Shown: positions 11,629 to 40,277, counted from the stretch's first letter. The stretch: DNA of 64,000 nucleotides from Zeus faber (GCA_960531495.1 OY482866.1:18208846-18272845); one strand, 5' to 3'. A program made the numbers and translations. The notes: a model not told the origin generated them from the letters alone.

Positions 11629-13354
11629 GATGACGCTAACCGCAGTGGTGGGAAGTGGATCATCCGACTGCGTAAAGGGCTCGCCAGCCGCCTGTGGGAG
11701 AACATCATGCTGGCCATGCTGGGAGAGCAGTTCATGGTGGGGGAGGAGATCTGTGGCGTGGTGGTCTCCATCCGCTACCAGGTACTACTACAGCACTACT
11801 ACAACAGTTTGACGACAGTAGCACTACGAAAGCAGTACTACTACTACTACTACTACAGCAATAGTACTACAGTAACACTACTACTACAGTGCTACTGTTA
11901 CAGTACTACTACAGTACTACTCCTAATACACTCATACTACAGCACTACTACTACAGTACTACTGCTGTACTACTCATACAATACGACTACTCCTACAACA
12001 GTTCTACTACAGCAGTACAACTACTACAGCAACACTACTACAGCACTACTACACCACAGTATTACTACTATAGCAGTGCTACAATTACAGTAATACTACT
12101 GCTACAGTAATACTACTACTATAACACTACTACTCCAGCAGAACTAATAGGGCAGTACTAATACAGCAGAACTAGTAGGGCAGTGCTAATACAGCAATAC
12201 TACTACTAAAGCGCTTCTACAGAACTACTACTAAAGCGCTTCTACAGAACTACTACTACAGTTCTGCTACAGCACCATGTGCTAACCAAGCATAGTTTCA
12301 GGAGGACATCAGTGTATGTAACAATTTTAAATGATAAATGTAAATTATATAACTTGCTCACATTTGACTCTCAAGAAATGTTTTTCTGTTTAAAACGCAG
12401 TGCACCCAGTTAAAGCCACACTATGAGTTGGTTAATGAGAACAGATAAACAAAGTAATCTTTTTCAAAGTGTAGTTAATGGCGTTTTTTTACCATAAACA
12501 AGCCACCATCCTTCTCCTATTCCTTTAGGAGGACATCTTGTCCATCTGGAACAGTGTGTATATGTTCTGTGTGTGTTTTAGGAGGACATCTTGTCCATCT
12601 GGAACAGTGTGTATATGTTCTGTGTGTGTTTTAGGAGGACATCTTGTCCATCTGGAACAGTGTGTATATGTTCTGTGTGTGTTTTAGGAGGACATCTTGT
12701 CCATCTGGAACAGGACGTCCAGCGACCAGACGACAACTTCCAGAATTAGAGACACTTTGAGACGAGTTTTAAATCTGCCGCCAAACACCATCATGGAGTA
12801 CAAGACACACAACGACAGCCTCAAGTAACTGCCTGTCTGCCTTTCTAAATACCTGTCTGTCTAACAACTTGTCTGTCTGCCTGCCTGTCCAACTACATGG
12901 TTGTCTATTAGGAATGTGCAAAACTCCTATTTTTCATGGTCCAATAATCGGTGGCCCAAAGGCTAAAATTGCCTTTAAAATGCTGTCAATTGTTCCCCCA
13001 TGTCCCGAACTCACAAACTACATAATCGGTCCCATGATTTAAATTTATTTATGAAATCAGATATAATAGATTAGAATTGTGTGTATTTATCTCCATAATA
13101 CGTCACGTGAAATAACATGACTGAAAATGAGATACTTTTTTTTTGAGCGGAAACTACCCACACAAGTAAACAACTGTTCTGATCCGTACCTACTGTCTAC
13201 CTAACTACCTGTCTAACGCTCATCTTGTCTAATCACCTGTCTGTCTAACTACCTGTCTGCCTTCCTCTGTCCTTAAGATTGAATGTCGACCAATGGCTGA
13301 CTGTGTGTTTTCAGAGATAACTCCAGCTTCAGAAACACCAAGATTACACTGTGA
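10254..13354 (+). CDS. eif4e2: eIF4E family member 2 (4EHP), cap-binding translational repressor
   Basis: Seven coding exons join in frame: 10254-10270, 10986-11061, 11189-11323, 11429-11533, 11629-11781, 12688-12824 and 13315-13354 (663 nt, 220 aa). 4EHP binds the 5' cap in the cytoplasm without recruiting eIF4G and so silences selected mRNAs with partners such as GIGYF. Family hallmarks are HPLQYNYTFWFSRR (40-53), SYEQNIRQI with cap-stacking Tyr64 in place of the eIF4E Trp, GIKPMWED with the second cap residue Trp110, and GGKWIIRLRKGLASRLWEN. These correspond to Tyr78 and Trp124 of human 4EHP. The N-terminus (MNQLEHLKDDEE) is short, and the C-terminus ends NSSFRNTKITL. All introns are GT-AG; the exon 3 donor (gtgcgc) is weak. 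The teleost paralogue eif4e2rs1 cannot be excluded. Confidence 0.92.
11386..11426. repeat. (GT)n in eif4e2 intron 3
   Basis: The run abuts the exon 4 acceptor (GTGCAG) and takes the place of the usual polypyrimidine tract. Confidence 0.95.
11588..11626. repeat. (GT)n in eif4e2 intron 4
   Basis: Runs directly into the exon 5 acceptor (GTGTAG). Two consecutive introns of this gene thus end in GT repeats. Confidence 0.95.
11784..12290. repeat. (ACT)n-rich trinucleotide tract, eif4e2 intron 5
   Basis: About 500 bp of degenerate ACT/ACA/GCA trinucleotides starting right after the exon 5 donor. Open frames of Tyr, Thr and Leu runs in it are artefacts. Confidence 0.9.
12529..12687 (+). repeat. eif4e2: 53 bp tandem repeat of the exon 6 acceptor
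   Basis: Three complete 53 bp units start at 12529, 12582 and 12635, and a fourth partial copy starts the true exon at 12688. Each unit carries TTTAG, the first 26 nt of exon 6 (GAGGACATCTTGTCCATCTG and onwards) and a TGTGTATATGTTCTGTGTG spacer. Only the last acceptor leads into the rest of the exon in frame. An exon begun at 12529 stays in register (159 nt) but meets TAG at 12685-12687. One begun at 12582 or 12635 shifts frame. Confidence 0.9.
12825..13314. other. eif4e2: eif4e2 intron 6
   Basis: Contains degenerate CTGTCTGCCTG/CTACCTGTCTAA repeats at both ends and AT-rich sequence between. No other feature is seen. Confidence 0.6.
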
Positions 13355-13563
13355 GAGAAGACGGAGGGATGGACGACGGAGGGATGGATGGATAAGTGAA
13401 GGTTTTCTGTAACCAAATTGACTGGACCGCCATTGGCCACGATCTGATGTTCTGCTCTGTGATTGGACCAGCAGCTAGTGGAGTAGGGTGTACTGCAGTA
13501 CTATGTGTACTATAATACTAGATGTACTAGGTATTGTATACTAGTACAAGTAAGTTTCCATGA

Positions 13564-13585
13564 TTGTGTGTGTGTGTGTGGGGGG

Positions 13586-13634
<49 letters not shown>
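13564..13634. repeat. (GT)n in the eif4e2 3' UTR
   Basis: GT dinucleotides broken by a run of nine G, inside the transcribed 3' region. Confidence 0.95.
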
Positions 13635-13635
<1 letters not shown>

Positions 13636-13652
13636 AGCTTGATATGAATTGT

Positions 13653-13658
13653 AATAAA
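13653..13658 (+). terminator. eif4e2: Poly(A) signal of eif4e2
   Basis: AATAAA about 300 nt after the stop, followed by the GT-rich stretch TGTTTGTCCTTGTGT. Confidence 0.75.
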
Positions 13659-13842
13659 GTGTTAAAATCGAATGTTTGTCCTTGTGTATTACTGTCGTAA
13701 CACATTCTACCTTCACTCCATCGGGCACTCTTTACTATTCACAACGCCAAATTACTGTTTAGTTTGGCCAAGAACCCTCGACTTGGCCAAATTAAAGACA
13801 GGTATTTGGTCTTAATTTGGACTGAATGTGACTGATTTACTC

Positions 13843-13990
13843 TTTGCATTCCGCCAGAATAAATTATTTTGACGGAATGGAGATTCTCGTTGGAACGACT
13901 GAACCAAACAAACCCAGAGTGGAAACAACCTGGCCTCGCTTTATGGAGCGACTTGTCGAACCGGTTGGAGCTGATGTATCGACGCAGTTT
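13843..13990. repeat. Old copy of a dispersed GAGTCG-type repeat
   Basis: Diverged match to the family at 20.68-20.89, 28.08-28.28 and 59.72-59.85 kb, through ACTGAACCAAAC and GGAGCGACTTGTCGAACC. Confidence 0.4.
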
Positions 13991-13999
13991 GGATCTTGC

Positions 14000-14810
14000 A
14001 ACACAAGGGGCGGTTCTCGCCGCTAACGCATTTTAAGTGGAATTTGGGACGTGACAGTGAGCTCCTGTGGCGCATGCGTGCGCAGGGACGCTTGTAGGAG
14101 GTAAACACACGGTCAAAACAACCCCGTGATAGTTTTTTATGCTTCACCGTTGGCCAACATTTAATCTGGTGTGTCTGATCAACGCAGAATCGACCCCCGG
14201 TTCAGTGGTTTCCTTTCTCACTCTTCTTCCGACCAACAATACTAGGGCGTGGACGCCGCCTCGCCGAAAGGGGCACCTTGTGTTCTGGGGGAACGTCACC
14301 GAACTGGTTGTGAGCTGCTCTGACGGCCGAGCAGCGGTACACGGTGTCGGTCGAAACAACCCCCCATACCACCAACCGTTCCACGTACGGTTCATAAACC
14401 TCTGGAGGGAGATTTTGGCAGCCATGTTGGATTTTTGACGCCGTATTGGACTCATAATTGAACGTATTCAAAAAGAGTTGTGTAGGGGCCGCGGACGTAA
14501 CATGACACGTAATACAGAGATAAACCACCGACTATATCATTCAAATCTATATTGAATGGCTTTTCAGACAGAAATGTCATTTCAGGGCCACATTGGGGCT
14601 TTTCACGACTACTGCGGGTTGTTTTACAGATGTGGTGTGCGCCGACCTCTGGCAGACTGTGGGGTACTGCTCTCCGCCGGCAAACCATCGGAAGGTTTTC
14701 CCTGCAGAGCGGCGTGTTCCCGGTGAAGGCCCAGACTCTGGTGGTCTGTGATGGACTGGAGTTTCTCCCCCAAATAAAAATATATCAGTCTGAAGAATAG
14801 AAAAACAACA
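14000..14810. other. Unidentified moderately GC-rich spacer
   Basis: Open frames of 60-108 aa overlap on both strands, without splice structure, signal peptide or recognisable motif. They are not supported as genes. The region may be an unrecognised transposon remnant. Confidence 0.4.
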
Positions 14811-15245
14811 TAAATAAATTGATACACGGATAAATACATAGAAAATAAATATGATATTAAATATATAATATAGATATTTGATGTTATATTTAATATGTGT
14901 AAATAATAATTCTAAATTCCAAAATGTAAAATAACTCTTTTGGCCCTAGTTTCACTGTTACCTCCCTAGCTACAGGACTGACAGGGAGGGACGACATTTG
15001 GGATTAAATGCACCAACATGGCCGCCGCATCCCTCCACCTGGTTGTGTTGATCTACCTGTAAGGTTGCCAATTCTGCTCCGTGCCTCAAAGTGCAGCAGT
15101 GTTGGACATAATTTGCTGTAATCTGCTGAACGCTAATCTGCTCTGGATTGGAGCCAGCGACGAATATCTGTTACCGACTGGGCTGCGGCCAGGAATAGAA
15201 GACAGGGTTTGAGTCTTGACCTTCCATCCATCATCCATCTATCCA

Positions 15246-15293
15246 CCCATCATCTATCTATCTATCTATCTATCTATCTATATATCTATCTCT
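15246..15293. repeat. (CTAT)n microsatellite
   Basis: Short CTAT run. Confidence 0.9.
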
Positions 15294-15404
15294 CATTCAT
15301 CCATGAAACAGACAAGAAAAGGAGATACATATATACTGTTTATCATAAATACAATTCATTTTTAGAGCTAAAAACTGCATTGTGTAGCACAGTAAGCGAT
15401 GATA

Positions 15405-15665
15405 AATAATATCAAATAATCCTATTAAATAATATCAAATAATCCCATTAAAAAATATCAAATAATCCTTTTAAAAATGTCAAATTATCCTCTTAAATAA
15501 TATCAAATAATCCTATTAAATAATATCAAATAATCCCATTTAAAAATGTAAAATAATCCTATTAACAAATATAATATAATCCTTTAAAAAATATAAAATA
15601 ATCCTATTCAATAATATGAAATAATCAGATTAAAAAAATATCAATAATCCTATTAATTAATATTT
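15405..15665. repeat. AT-rich minisatellite
   Basis: Degenerate units of about 18-24 bp around AAATAATATCAAATAATCCT. Confidence 0.8.
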
Positions 15666-15811
15666 AATACTAAATAATATAACAATAATATAATTATTAT
15701 TGATCAATTATTATTAATACAACATAATGGTGCTTTGTTCACATAATGGTAATAATATAAATATTAAAGGCAAGTTATTAAGCAGCAAATGCGCCATCAG
15801 CTACATTTAGC

Positions 15812-15814
<3 letters not shown>

Positions 15815-15848
<34 letters not shown>

Positions 15849-15861
15849 ATTAAATGTATGT

Positions 15862-15897
<36 letters not shown>

Positions 15898-15908
15898 TAA
15901 ATGTATGT

Positions 15909-15942
<34 letters not shown>
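15815..15942. repeat. (CA)n with repeated TTAAATGTATGTG spacers
   Basis: Three CA blocks separated by two identical spacers. Confidence 0.95.
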
Positions 15943-15944
<2 letters not shown>

Positions 15945-16032
15945 ATCCGTCCTCTTTCCTCTGTTGAACTCTAAACCAGATTAAAGTCTCAGTGAACATC
16001 CCTCTGTTCCTGTTCTCTCTATCCCAGCAGAG
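15943..16032. repeat. 90 bp segment shared with 22.57-22.65 kb
   Basis: Begins TGATCCGTCC, contains CCAGATTAAAG and ends near CTCTCTATC-GCAGAG. Both copies follow directly on a CA tract. Confidence 0.75.
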
Positions 16033-16194
16033 CGGAGGAGGAGAAGAGCCGTTCAGCGGGAGGAGACGACCCGCCACAGGTGTTGTATTTGTGTGTTAAA
16101 GTGTGTGTAGTGTGTGTGTTACTGTGTCTGTGTGAGTTCTGTGTGTGTGTGTTTGGCAGTTTTAGTTAGTTTAGTAATAATAGCGTCAGGGGCT

Positions 16195-16562
<368 letters not shown>

Positions 16563-16862
16563 TAAGGCAAACTCTCCTCTCAGCTCCCTCTATCTTTAGA
16601 AAACCTTGAGCAGTTGGAGGCAAACTGTGTCAGCTAGCATTAGCATTAGCATGTTAGGATTTAACGGTCAAAGGTGAATGGAAACAGAACCATCAAGCAG
16701 TCTCACTATTTCTTAAATGTTGCCTGGATAGGCCAGTACTGACTTTATCATATAACATACTTTAAATGTATAACGGGCAAGTCATAGGCCAAAAAACAAC
16801 ACCAGTGAGTTTAAAAGAAAAAGAAAAGACAATTTCACCATAACAATGGTACATTTTAAATT

Positions 16863-17445
16863 TTTACAGTGGTTTATGCAGGGTGGCCAGTGGTTTATGC
16901 AGGGTGGCTAGTGGATTCGGTAGGGGGGCTAATGGTTTCGTTAGGGTGGTCATCGGTTTCTGTAGGATGGCTAATGGTTACAGTACGGTGGCTAATTGTT
17001 TCTACAGGGTGCGCTGGTGGTTTCAGTAAGGTGGCCAGTGGTTTCTACAGACTGGCTAGTGGTTTCTGCAGGGTGGCCAGTGGTTTCTGCAGGGCGGGCA
17101 GTGGTTTCTACAGGGTAGCTAGTGGTTTCTGCAGGGTGGCCAGTGGTTTCAGTAAGGAGGCCAGTGGTTTCTGCAGGGCGTCCAGTGGTTTCTGCAGGGT
17201 GTCCTGTGGTTTCTACAGGGTGGCAAGTGGTTTATGCAGGGTGATCAGTGCTGTCTGCAGGGTAGCCAGTTGTTTCTACAAGGTGGCCAGTGGTTTCAGT
17301 CAGGTGGCCAGTGGTTTCAGTCAGGTGGCCAGTGGTTTCTGCAGGGTGGCTAGTGGATTCCGTAGGGTGGCTAATGGTTTCAGGAGGGTTGCTGCTTGTT
17401 TCTGGAGGGAGACCAGTGGTTTCCGTAGGGTGGGACAGGGGTTTA
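16863..17445 (+). repeat. GGTTTCTGCAGGGTGGCCAGT minisatellite
   Basis: Roughly 25-28 units of about 21 bp (GTGGCCAGTGGTTTCTGCAGG). Because the unit length is a multiple of three, one + frame stays open for 212 codons (16869-17507) as an ASGFCRV repeat. This is not evidence for a gene. Confidence 0.9.
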
Positions 17446-17599
17446 TTCAGCCTAACTTTCACTGGCTATCACATTTTGTCACAATAGACAATTCTCCAGT
17501 ATTTTGAGCACTGCATTGGATTTAGTTTTGAAGTAGCATTATTGGTAAGCAATTGTCGCGAGCATTGATCCTTGTGATAGAACACTTTATTTATATCCA

Positions 17600-17895
17600 T
17601 GAGTTGCCTTATACTTTCAAAGAGCCGGTACGCATGCGCAGGCGCATGAGGGACTTTGGCTGACTGGGCGTCTCCGGTGGTTGATGTTGGGTGAAGCTAT
17701 GGTGCCAATTTGTGAATCAACAAACATCTTGTAACAGGTCCAGTCAGAACAAAGTCACCCAAACATGTCTGTACAGGCCCTTCAACTGCAGGTTCCTTAG
17801 TAACCGGTGCACTTTTGCATTGAGTTTAACTACAGATTCAACCAATCCAAACTTCACAATCTGAAATGCTTCCTCTTTTTTTCCCAGATGTCAGG
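17600..17895 (+). promoter_or_regulatory. gucy2d: Upstream region of gucy2d with 5' UTR acceptor
   Basis: An NRF1-like CGCATGCGCAGG lies at 17631-17642. Immediately before the coding exon is a strong acceptor-like CTCTTTTTTTCCCAG (ending 17887), so the first coding exon probably follows a spliced 5' UTR. An ATG at 17888 opens a nine-codon upstream frame that overlaps the chosen start. No TATA box or clear photoreceptor CRX cluster was seen. Confidence 0.4.
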
Positions 17896-34480
<16,585 letters not shown>

Positions 34481-34487
34481 ACAAATT

Positions 34488-34493
34488 AATAAA
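34488..34493 (+). terminator. gucy2d: Possible poly(A) signal of gucy2d
   Basis: AATAAA begins only eight bases after the stop codon ends. If used, the 3' UTR would be about 20-30 nt. A distal site may exist. Confidence 0.4.
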
Positions 34494-34749
34494 GTAGAGA
34501 GGGAATCCCAACACTCTTAATGGTGTACTGAATCTCACACACACATACACACACACACACACACGCTGTTTCAGCAAACACCACACACTCTACCTCAGCG
34601 GATTTCTGGTGTTTGATCATGTGCCTGACACGGTCGAGTGGAACGTTGCATGCTTGAACTATATCCTTATATTTTATTTCGAGCGTCATAAAGTTGCTCC
34701 TCTCGTTGTTGTTTCTGTCAGACTGTAGCTCTGATGCGTACACAGTGTG

Positions 34750-36208
34750 TACCGCGTTCCAAATTATTATGCAAATGATATTTTTCTCAGCTTTTCCTAA
34801 ATGGTCGATGCAAATGACAGCCAGTATAATTTTCAAGTCATCAACCGTTTGGGTATAATTCGAATGTTATTGAACAAACCTCCCAATGAAAACAGTATTT
34901 TTTTCAAAAATAAAAAACTCAAAATGCACTGTTCCAAATTATTATGCACAACAGAGTTTCATAACATTTTATAGGTTGTATGAACTGAACATGGTCATTA
35001 GTTGAATGTGCAGCATTAGGAGGTCATATTTACTGGAATCAAAAGCTATTTTAATCAGAATCATCTGAACAGGCCAAGTTACATGTAAACATAGGAGGCT
35101 TCTTTGACATCACCTTCACTATTCTTGCCTCCATTGAACTTGTGAGTTTTTGGAGAGTTTCTGCTGGAATTTCTTTGCAGGATGTCAGAACAGCCTCACA
35201 GAGCTGCTGGTTTGATGCCAACTGCCCCCACCCTTATAGATCTTTTGCTTGAGGATGCTCCAAAGGTTCTCAATAGGGTGGAGGTCAGGGGAGGATGGGG
35301 GCCACGCCATGAGTTTCTCTCCTTTCATGCCCATAGCAGCCAATGACACAGAGGTATTCTTTGCAGCATGAGATGGTGCATTGTCAGGCATGAAGATGGT
35401 TTTGCTACAGAAGGCACGGTTCTTCTTTTTGTACCATGGAAGAAAGTGCTCAGTCACAAACTCTATATACTTTGCCGAGGTCATTTTCATACCTTCAGGG
35501 ACCCTAAAGGGGCCTACCAGCTCTCTCCCCATGATTCCCCAAAACATGACTCCACCACCTCCTTGCTGACGTGGTAGCCTTGTTGAGTCTGTATTTCTGG
35601 GCCCCCTGCAACCGTTTCTGCTTGTGAGCATTGCTTAGGGGGGGCCCAATAGTGGGTTTATGCACAACTGCAAGCCTCTGGAGGATCCTACACCTTGAGG
35701 TTCACGGGACTCCAGAGGCACCAGCAGCTTCAAATACCTGTTTGCTGCTTTGTAACGGCATTTCAGCAGCTGCTCTCTTCATCCCATGAATCTGTCTGGC
35801 AGAAACCTTCCTCATTCTGCCTTTATCTGCAACGACCTGTCTGTGCTCTGAATCAGCCACAAATCTCTTCACAGTACGATGATCACGCTTAGGTTTTTGT
35901 GAAATGTCTAACGTTTTCACACCTTGACCAAGGCATTGCACTATTTGAGGCTTTTTGGCAGCAGAGAGATCCTTCTTCTTTCCCATGTTGCTTGAAACCT
36001 GTGGTTGCTTCATAAAGTGGAACGTCCTTCTGAAGTAGTTTTCCTTTAATTGGGCTCACCTGGCAAACTAATTATCACAGGTGTCTGAGATTGATTCCAG
36101 TGATCCAAAGAGCCCTGAGACACAACACCATCCATGAGTGTAATCGAAAAACCAAAAATGTAATGTTTAGGACACTTAAATTTGCATAATCATTTGGAAC
36201 GCGGTGTA
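34750..36208 (-). mobile_element. Decayed Tc1/mariner transposon
   Basis: Inverted ends: left ACCGCGTTCCAAATTATTAT, right (reverse complement) ACCGCGTTCCAAATGATTAT, next to TA-type sites. The - strand carries a Tc1 transposase in two frames. 36013-35702 holds the N-terminal helix-turn-helix part (GKKKDLSAAKKPQIVQCLGQ). 35631-35185 holds IFMPDNAPSHAAKN and WPPSSPDLHPIENLW, which give the second Asp and the Glu. The block with the first catalytic Asp appears deleted near 35.58 kb. Inactive. Confidence 0.88.
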
Positions 36209-37040
36209 TATCTGGCACATTCCTATTGACACCTTTGGTAAATTATTGGGAATAATTATAAGAGACCCTTTCGTAATTCCCAAGTATGTGTTAAGTTCCT
36301 GATAATACATCTGCACGTCGATATTCCTACCGCAGCAGGGATCTGTATATAACGGCTGTTTTAAAACCACTTTTTCTCTCTAATTTGTTTGCTCGAACGT
36401 CGAAAAATCAGCCGAAGCGGCTCGGATTTATTTGTTTTGCGTCAGGCTACGATTGGTGGCGGTGTTTTTTGTTTTTTGTTTTTTTTTTCTCTTGGTTCAA
36501 AACATCGAACATCTATATGATGATGGAAAAAAATTCTAATCCACCTAGCTATCTTTTTTTGTGTCATTAATGTTTGTAAAAAAAAAAAAGTAAAAAAAAA
36601 AAAAAAGGGTTTATTTAAATATATCATTCAGGGTTTTAGAGAAATATTCCTGAAACATTCATTCACTTTTATTCTTGGGCAGAATTATTATTAACATATT
36701 AAAATGACCATTAAAAAAATCTATGTGTTTAAAGAGACACTAGAACATGTTTTTTGCTGTAAACTGAAATATATATGACTATGACAGATGAAACACATAA
36801 ATCCTGGTCATAATTTTAATGTTTCTTCACAAATGTGATTAAATCAGCTTTACAGAAAGAAAAGTCAAGTGGTAGCCCTTTAAATATTTTGCTGTCATTT
36901 ACTTCAACAAAGATTATTCTGTGTTTCTGTTCACAATGATCACACCATATCCTGGCTTTAATAACTAACACCGCGTTTTACCTTGTGAAATCTCCCTTCA
37001 GGGTCAAATTGGAGCAAATGTATAGATTGCGATGAATTAT
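36209..37040. other. AT-rich spacer and 3' UTR of the C1q gene
   Basis: No gene is seen. A - strand ATTAAA (36957-36962), about 80 nt past the C1q stop, is the likeliest poly(A) signal. Confidence 0.5.
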
Positions 37041-39310
37041 TTAAGCCGTTTGCCCGCCCTGATGAATCCCACTGGAGGGTGACAGAGGGAAGAGCAGGAA
37101 GCCGCTGAAGGAGCAGTAGTCGTAGCGGCGGTCGATGAACACCCAGGAGTTGACCCACAGGTTCATATGAGCCGTCTCACCCGCCTCCAGCAGCAGCGAC
37201 ACCCCGTTGGACGAGTTGTCGTTGGACTCGCCGCCGGCACTGTGTTCGTAGGCGGACATCATGCGCTGCGCTCCTTTGAAGATGCTCAGGCCCATGTCGT
37301 GGCCCGCCCAACCGTACCCCGAAAACCGGAAGTAGTAGACTCCTCTCACCGGCGCGGTGAAGACACCTGTGTGGTTGGCAGGGACATGGAGAGATGGGAG
37401 GTAGAAAAAAACTTTTTTGGGGGGACTTTTTTTGTTTTCAGGTCGCGGGACGGAAGGAAACGGAGGGGGAAAAAATACATTGATAATAATTACACGAAAA
37501 TAAAAACACAGTTTTTATTTGTTTTGTGAAAACAAAACGGGGGGAACGGAGACCCCAACCTAACCCTAGTGATGCCAATGGTTATTGGATTTCATTGAAA
37601 TGTAAACTAAACCTTATGCCTGTTGGTAATGACATTTGTAAAAAAAAACAAAAAAACACGACAGTTATTTCAAAACCAGCCCAAATTTTATGTCCCCGCC
37701 CGATGCAAATTTTCCCAGCCCAATGTGATCAAAACTTTCCCAATTATTGAAAATATTAAGAGCCTGGTGAAAATTTGCTTCTCTCCAGACAATTGGCATC
37801 ACAAAGCTCAACAGCCTGAATAGTTTTATTTGGTACAAGTACGTCAGGTAGACATTATTTCTGTGTACTTACTAAAATGATCTCCTGGTCACGCTGACAC
37901 CATATTTTTTGTTGTATTGACATATATATTTTGTTATATTTAAAATTTTTGACACATCATTTTGACAAAGGTATTAAACTTTGCATTTATCGTTAATTCC
38001 ATTTGAAAAGGTGGAAGTTGTCAAATTCCAGTAGTAAGTACATAGTAATCGTTTCTGTAATATAATTACAGTTTTGTATTCTGTGTATTTTCATTTCATT
38101 TTAATTATTTTCAGGCTGTTTTTATGCCGATTGTCCGTAGAGAAACACACCAAAACTCACTCACTTGGCGGAAAGAACTGTGATGAATGTAGTATATTGG
38201 GGTATGAGGTCATATATTAGTATATTAGTTACAGGTGTTACTCGCTGCAGGATCCACAATAAGGTTTACGGGGTTAGTTTTCTCCGATTGCTCAGAATAT
38301 CGTCAACGTCACCGCCAACCTCTTCTGTATTTGTTGTTTTTTTCCCGAAAGGTTAAAAATACGGGAGAATTACAGTAAAATATTTAAACGAGATTCCCCA
38401 GGAAAGTTGGGAGGGTTGACAGGTGCGGGCGGGAAGGCCACGACCGGTTCCGGAGCGGGGCGTGGCCACGTGGGGTGTGGCAGCTCGTTTGCATTTAAAG
38501 CTCTGGACACAGAAGGAGCCCGTCTTGAACAGGCTGGGTTAGAGGCATGTTAGAATGACTAGAATGCAAAACCTGAGTGGTATTAAAGGTAAAAAAAAAA
38601 TAAAAAAACCTTCAAAAACGTGCTTCGGGGACCTTAATAGGAGCACAGTATGGGACCTTTCAGGAAGGTTTCTCGCCACGTTGGGTAAAAAAAAACACAT
38701 TGAAAGAAGTGAAAAGGAATACAGTCACGTGCCTGTCGCTGCATCATAGGCGTCGCCGACGTTTGTCAGAACTTTATTGAAAATGAGTTTTGTTTCGCTG
38801 CTGAAGGGTCCGTGGTGCTTGTCTTCAGAGGAGGTCAAGGCGGCGGAGAAGGCCACTTTGGGACGCTCTGCGAGGGGGAAAAGATCCGAGCAGACGGTGT
38901 TCATCGACAAGATCATTTCAGTATTGATGCAACTCAGCGGGGAACGTGGAGGTACCGAGCGAGAGGGCATGCGCTAAATCCACTGAAACAGCAAAACTAA
39001 ATAAAATAAATAAGAAAGTAAGAAACCAAACAACACATCTCCCTTTCAGAGGTTGTGCAATAAGGATAGAAAACATGAGTCACCGGGTCGGGCATTTAGG
39101 CAACAGAAATGTATGTACCTGGAATGGAATAAATACAAATAACTGCAAATGTACCAACCAGAATAACTCTTCAAAGTGGACGTAGATCCTCCCACCTCTC
39201 CTCGAATTTAACAAAAACAACCATATTCGAATCACACAAATCCCATAAATAAAGCTCATGTGCTTTACTCATTAAGCTTTCGTGTTCCCAAATTAGTAAA
39301 TCCAATACAC

Positions 39311-39346
<36 letters not shown>

Positions 39347-39668
39347 TGGAGTCAATCTAAAGAGGCCTCCGGAAACATATACAGTTTTAGGATTACAACA
39401 GATTTTCAAAAAGTCACCGGAGTCGAAGGAACTCATTTCATTCAACAGTTTCTAACAAACAACGACGCAGCGCCGTGAAGGGAGCCCCGCGACGGACGAT
39501 ACCTCTGGCGTCGTCGACGAGCTGAGCGACGGCGGCGCGCAGCACGGTCAGCTCGTCCCCAAGCTCCCGCAGCGACGCCCGGAGTTCCCTGAGCTCCGTG
39601 TAGACGTTCACCTCGGCCCGGGAGAGGAGGACCAGGCCGAGGAGCAGCGAGCCCACCGCTTGGATCAT
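37041..39668 (-). CDS. Secreted C1q-domain protein
   Basis: Three coding exons on the - strand: 39668-39503, 38867-38733 and 37366-37041 (627 nt, 208 aa, stop TAA). A signal peptide (MIQAVGSLLLGLVLLSRA) and a short Leu-rich coiled-coil (TELRELRASLRELGDELTVL) precede a C1q domain from about residue 58. Its motifs are KVAFSAAL, GPFSSETKLIFNKV, FTAPVRGVYYFRF, YGWAGHDMGLSIF and SFSGFLLFPL near the end. There is no collagen repeat. Such proteins form trimers through the C1q jelly roll and resemble the many teleost C1q-like/cerebellin-like ligands; I cannot assign an orthologue. Intron 1 is GT-AG. Intron 2 joins in frame only if its donor is GC (ACAG then gcacgt). Confidence 0.85.
39308..39346. repeat. 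(AAT)n in C1q gene intron 1
   Basis: About 13 AAT units within the first intron. Confidence 0.95.
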
Positions 39669-40150
39669 TCTTCTTTTCTTTGTTTCTTTTTTTTTTACTA
39701 TAATGAATAATGAGAAATATACCTTTGCCTGGGCGGACGGGCGGGGTCGACAAAAAAAGCTGCGCTGACCCGAAGTCGCTCGCCCTCTGGACCGGCGGGC
39801 GGCGTTTTCCCGTGGAGGTGGAACTGAGATCTGTGTAGTACTGGTATGACTGGTTTTGTTGGATTCCTCGGTATCTTCAGATCGGGATCGTCAGGGTCGT
39901 CGGAATCCGTAGCAGGGCCACCACGTGCAGGTACCAGTCTTGACCCCGCAGCGCCGTGCCCAAGCCTCAAATCATGGAGTCCGCGGCCTCATTGAACTGG
40001 ATGACGATACCACTTCTTGGCTAATGTCCCAATTGCCTGTGTAGCCCGACACGAACGAACGAACGGATCTGAGATATTAACTCGGTGGAGATTAACCATT
40101 AACGACGGCCGCAGCCACACGGCGTTACAGAGAAACTGGAACATCATGGC
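39669..40150 (-). promoter_or_regulatory. Upstream region of the C1q gene
   Basis: On the - strand a TATATTT (39715-39721) stands 47 bp before the start codon, compatible with a TATA box and a very short leader. 39.73-39.97 kb is GC-rich with open frames on the - strand that lack support. Confidence 0.35.
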
Positions 40151-40211
40151 ATGACAACGTCTGCGCTTAAACCCAGAGCAGCACAGAAACAGAGAATTAT
40201 CCCCGCAAATA

Positions 40212-40277
<66 letters not shown>

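Noticed and set aside
12529-12687. Three 25 nt microexons in eif4e2
   Set aside because: Together they would keep frame, but the introns between would be only 28 nt, below the vertebrate minimum.
14139-14528. Three overlapping open frames of about 100 codons
   Set aside because: On both strands and in different frames, with no recognisable motif; not supportable as a gene.
16869-17507. 212-codon ASGFCRV-repeat protein
   Set aside because: A 21 bp minisatellite keeps one frame open by arithmetic; no start context or homology.
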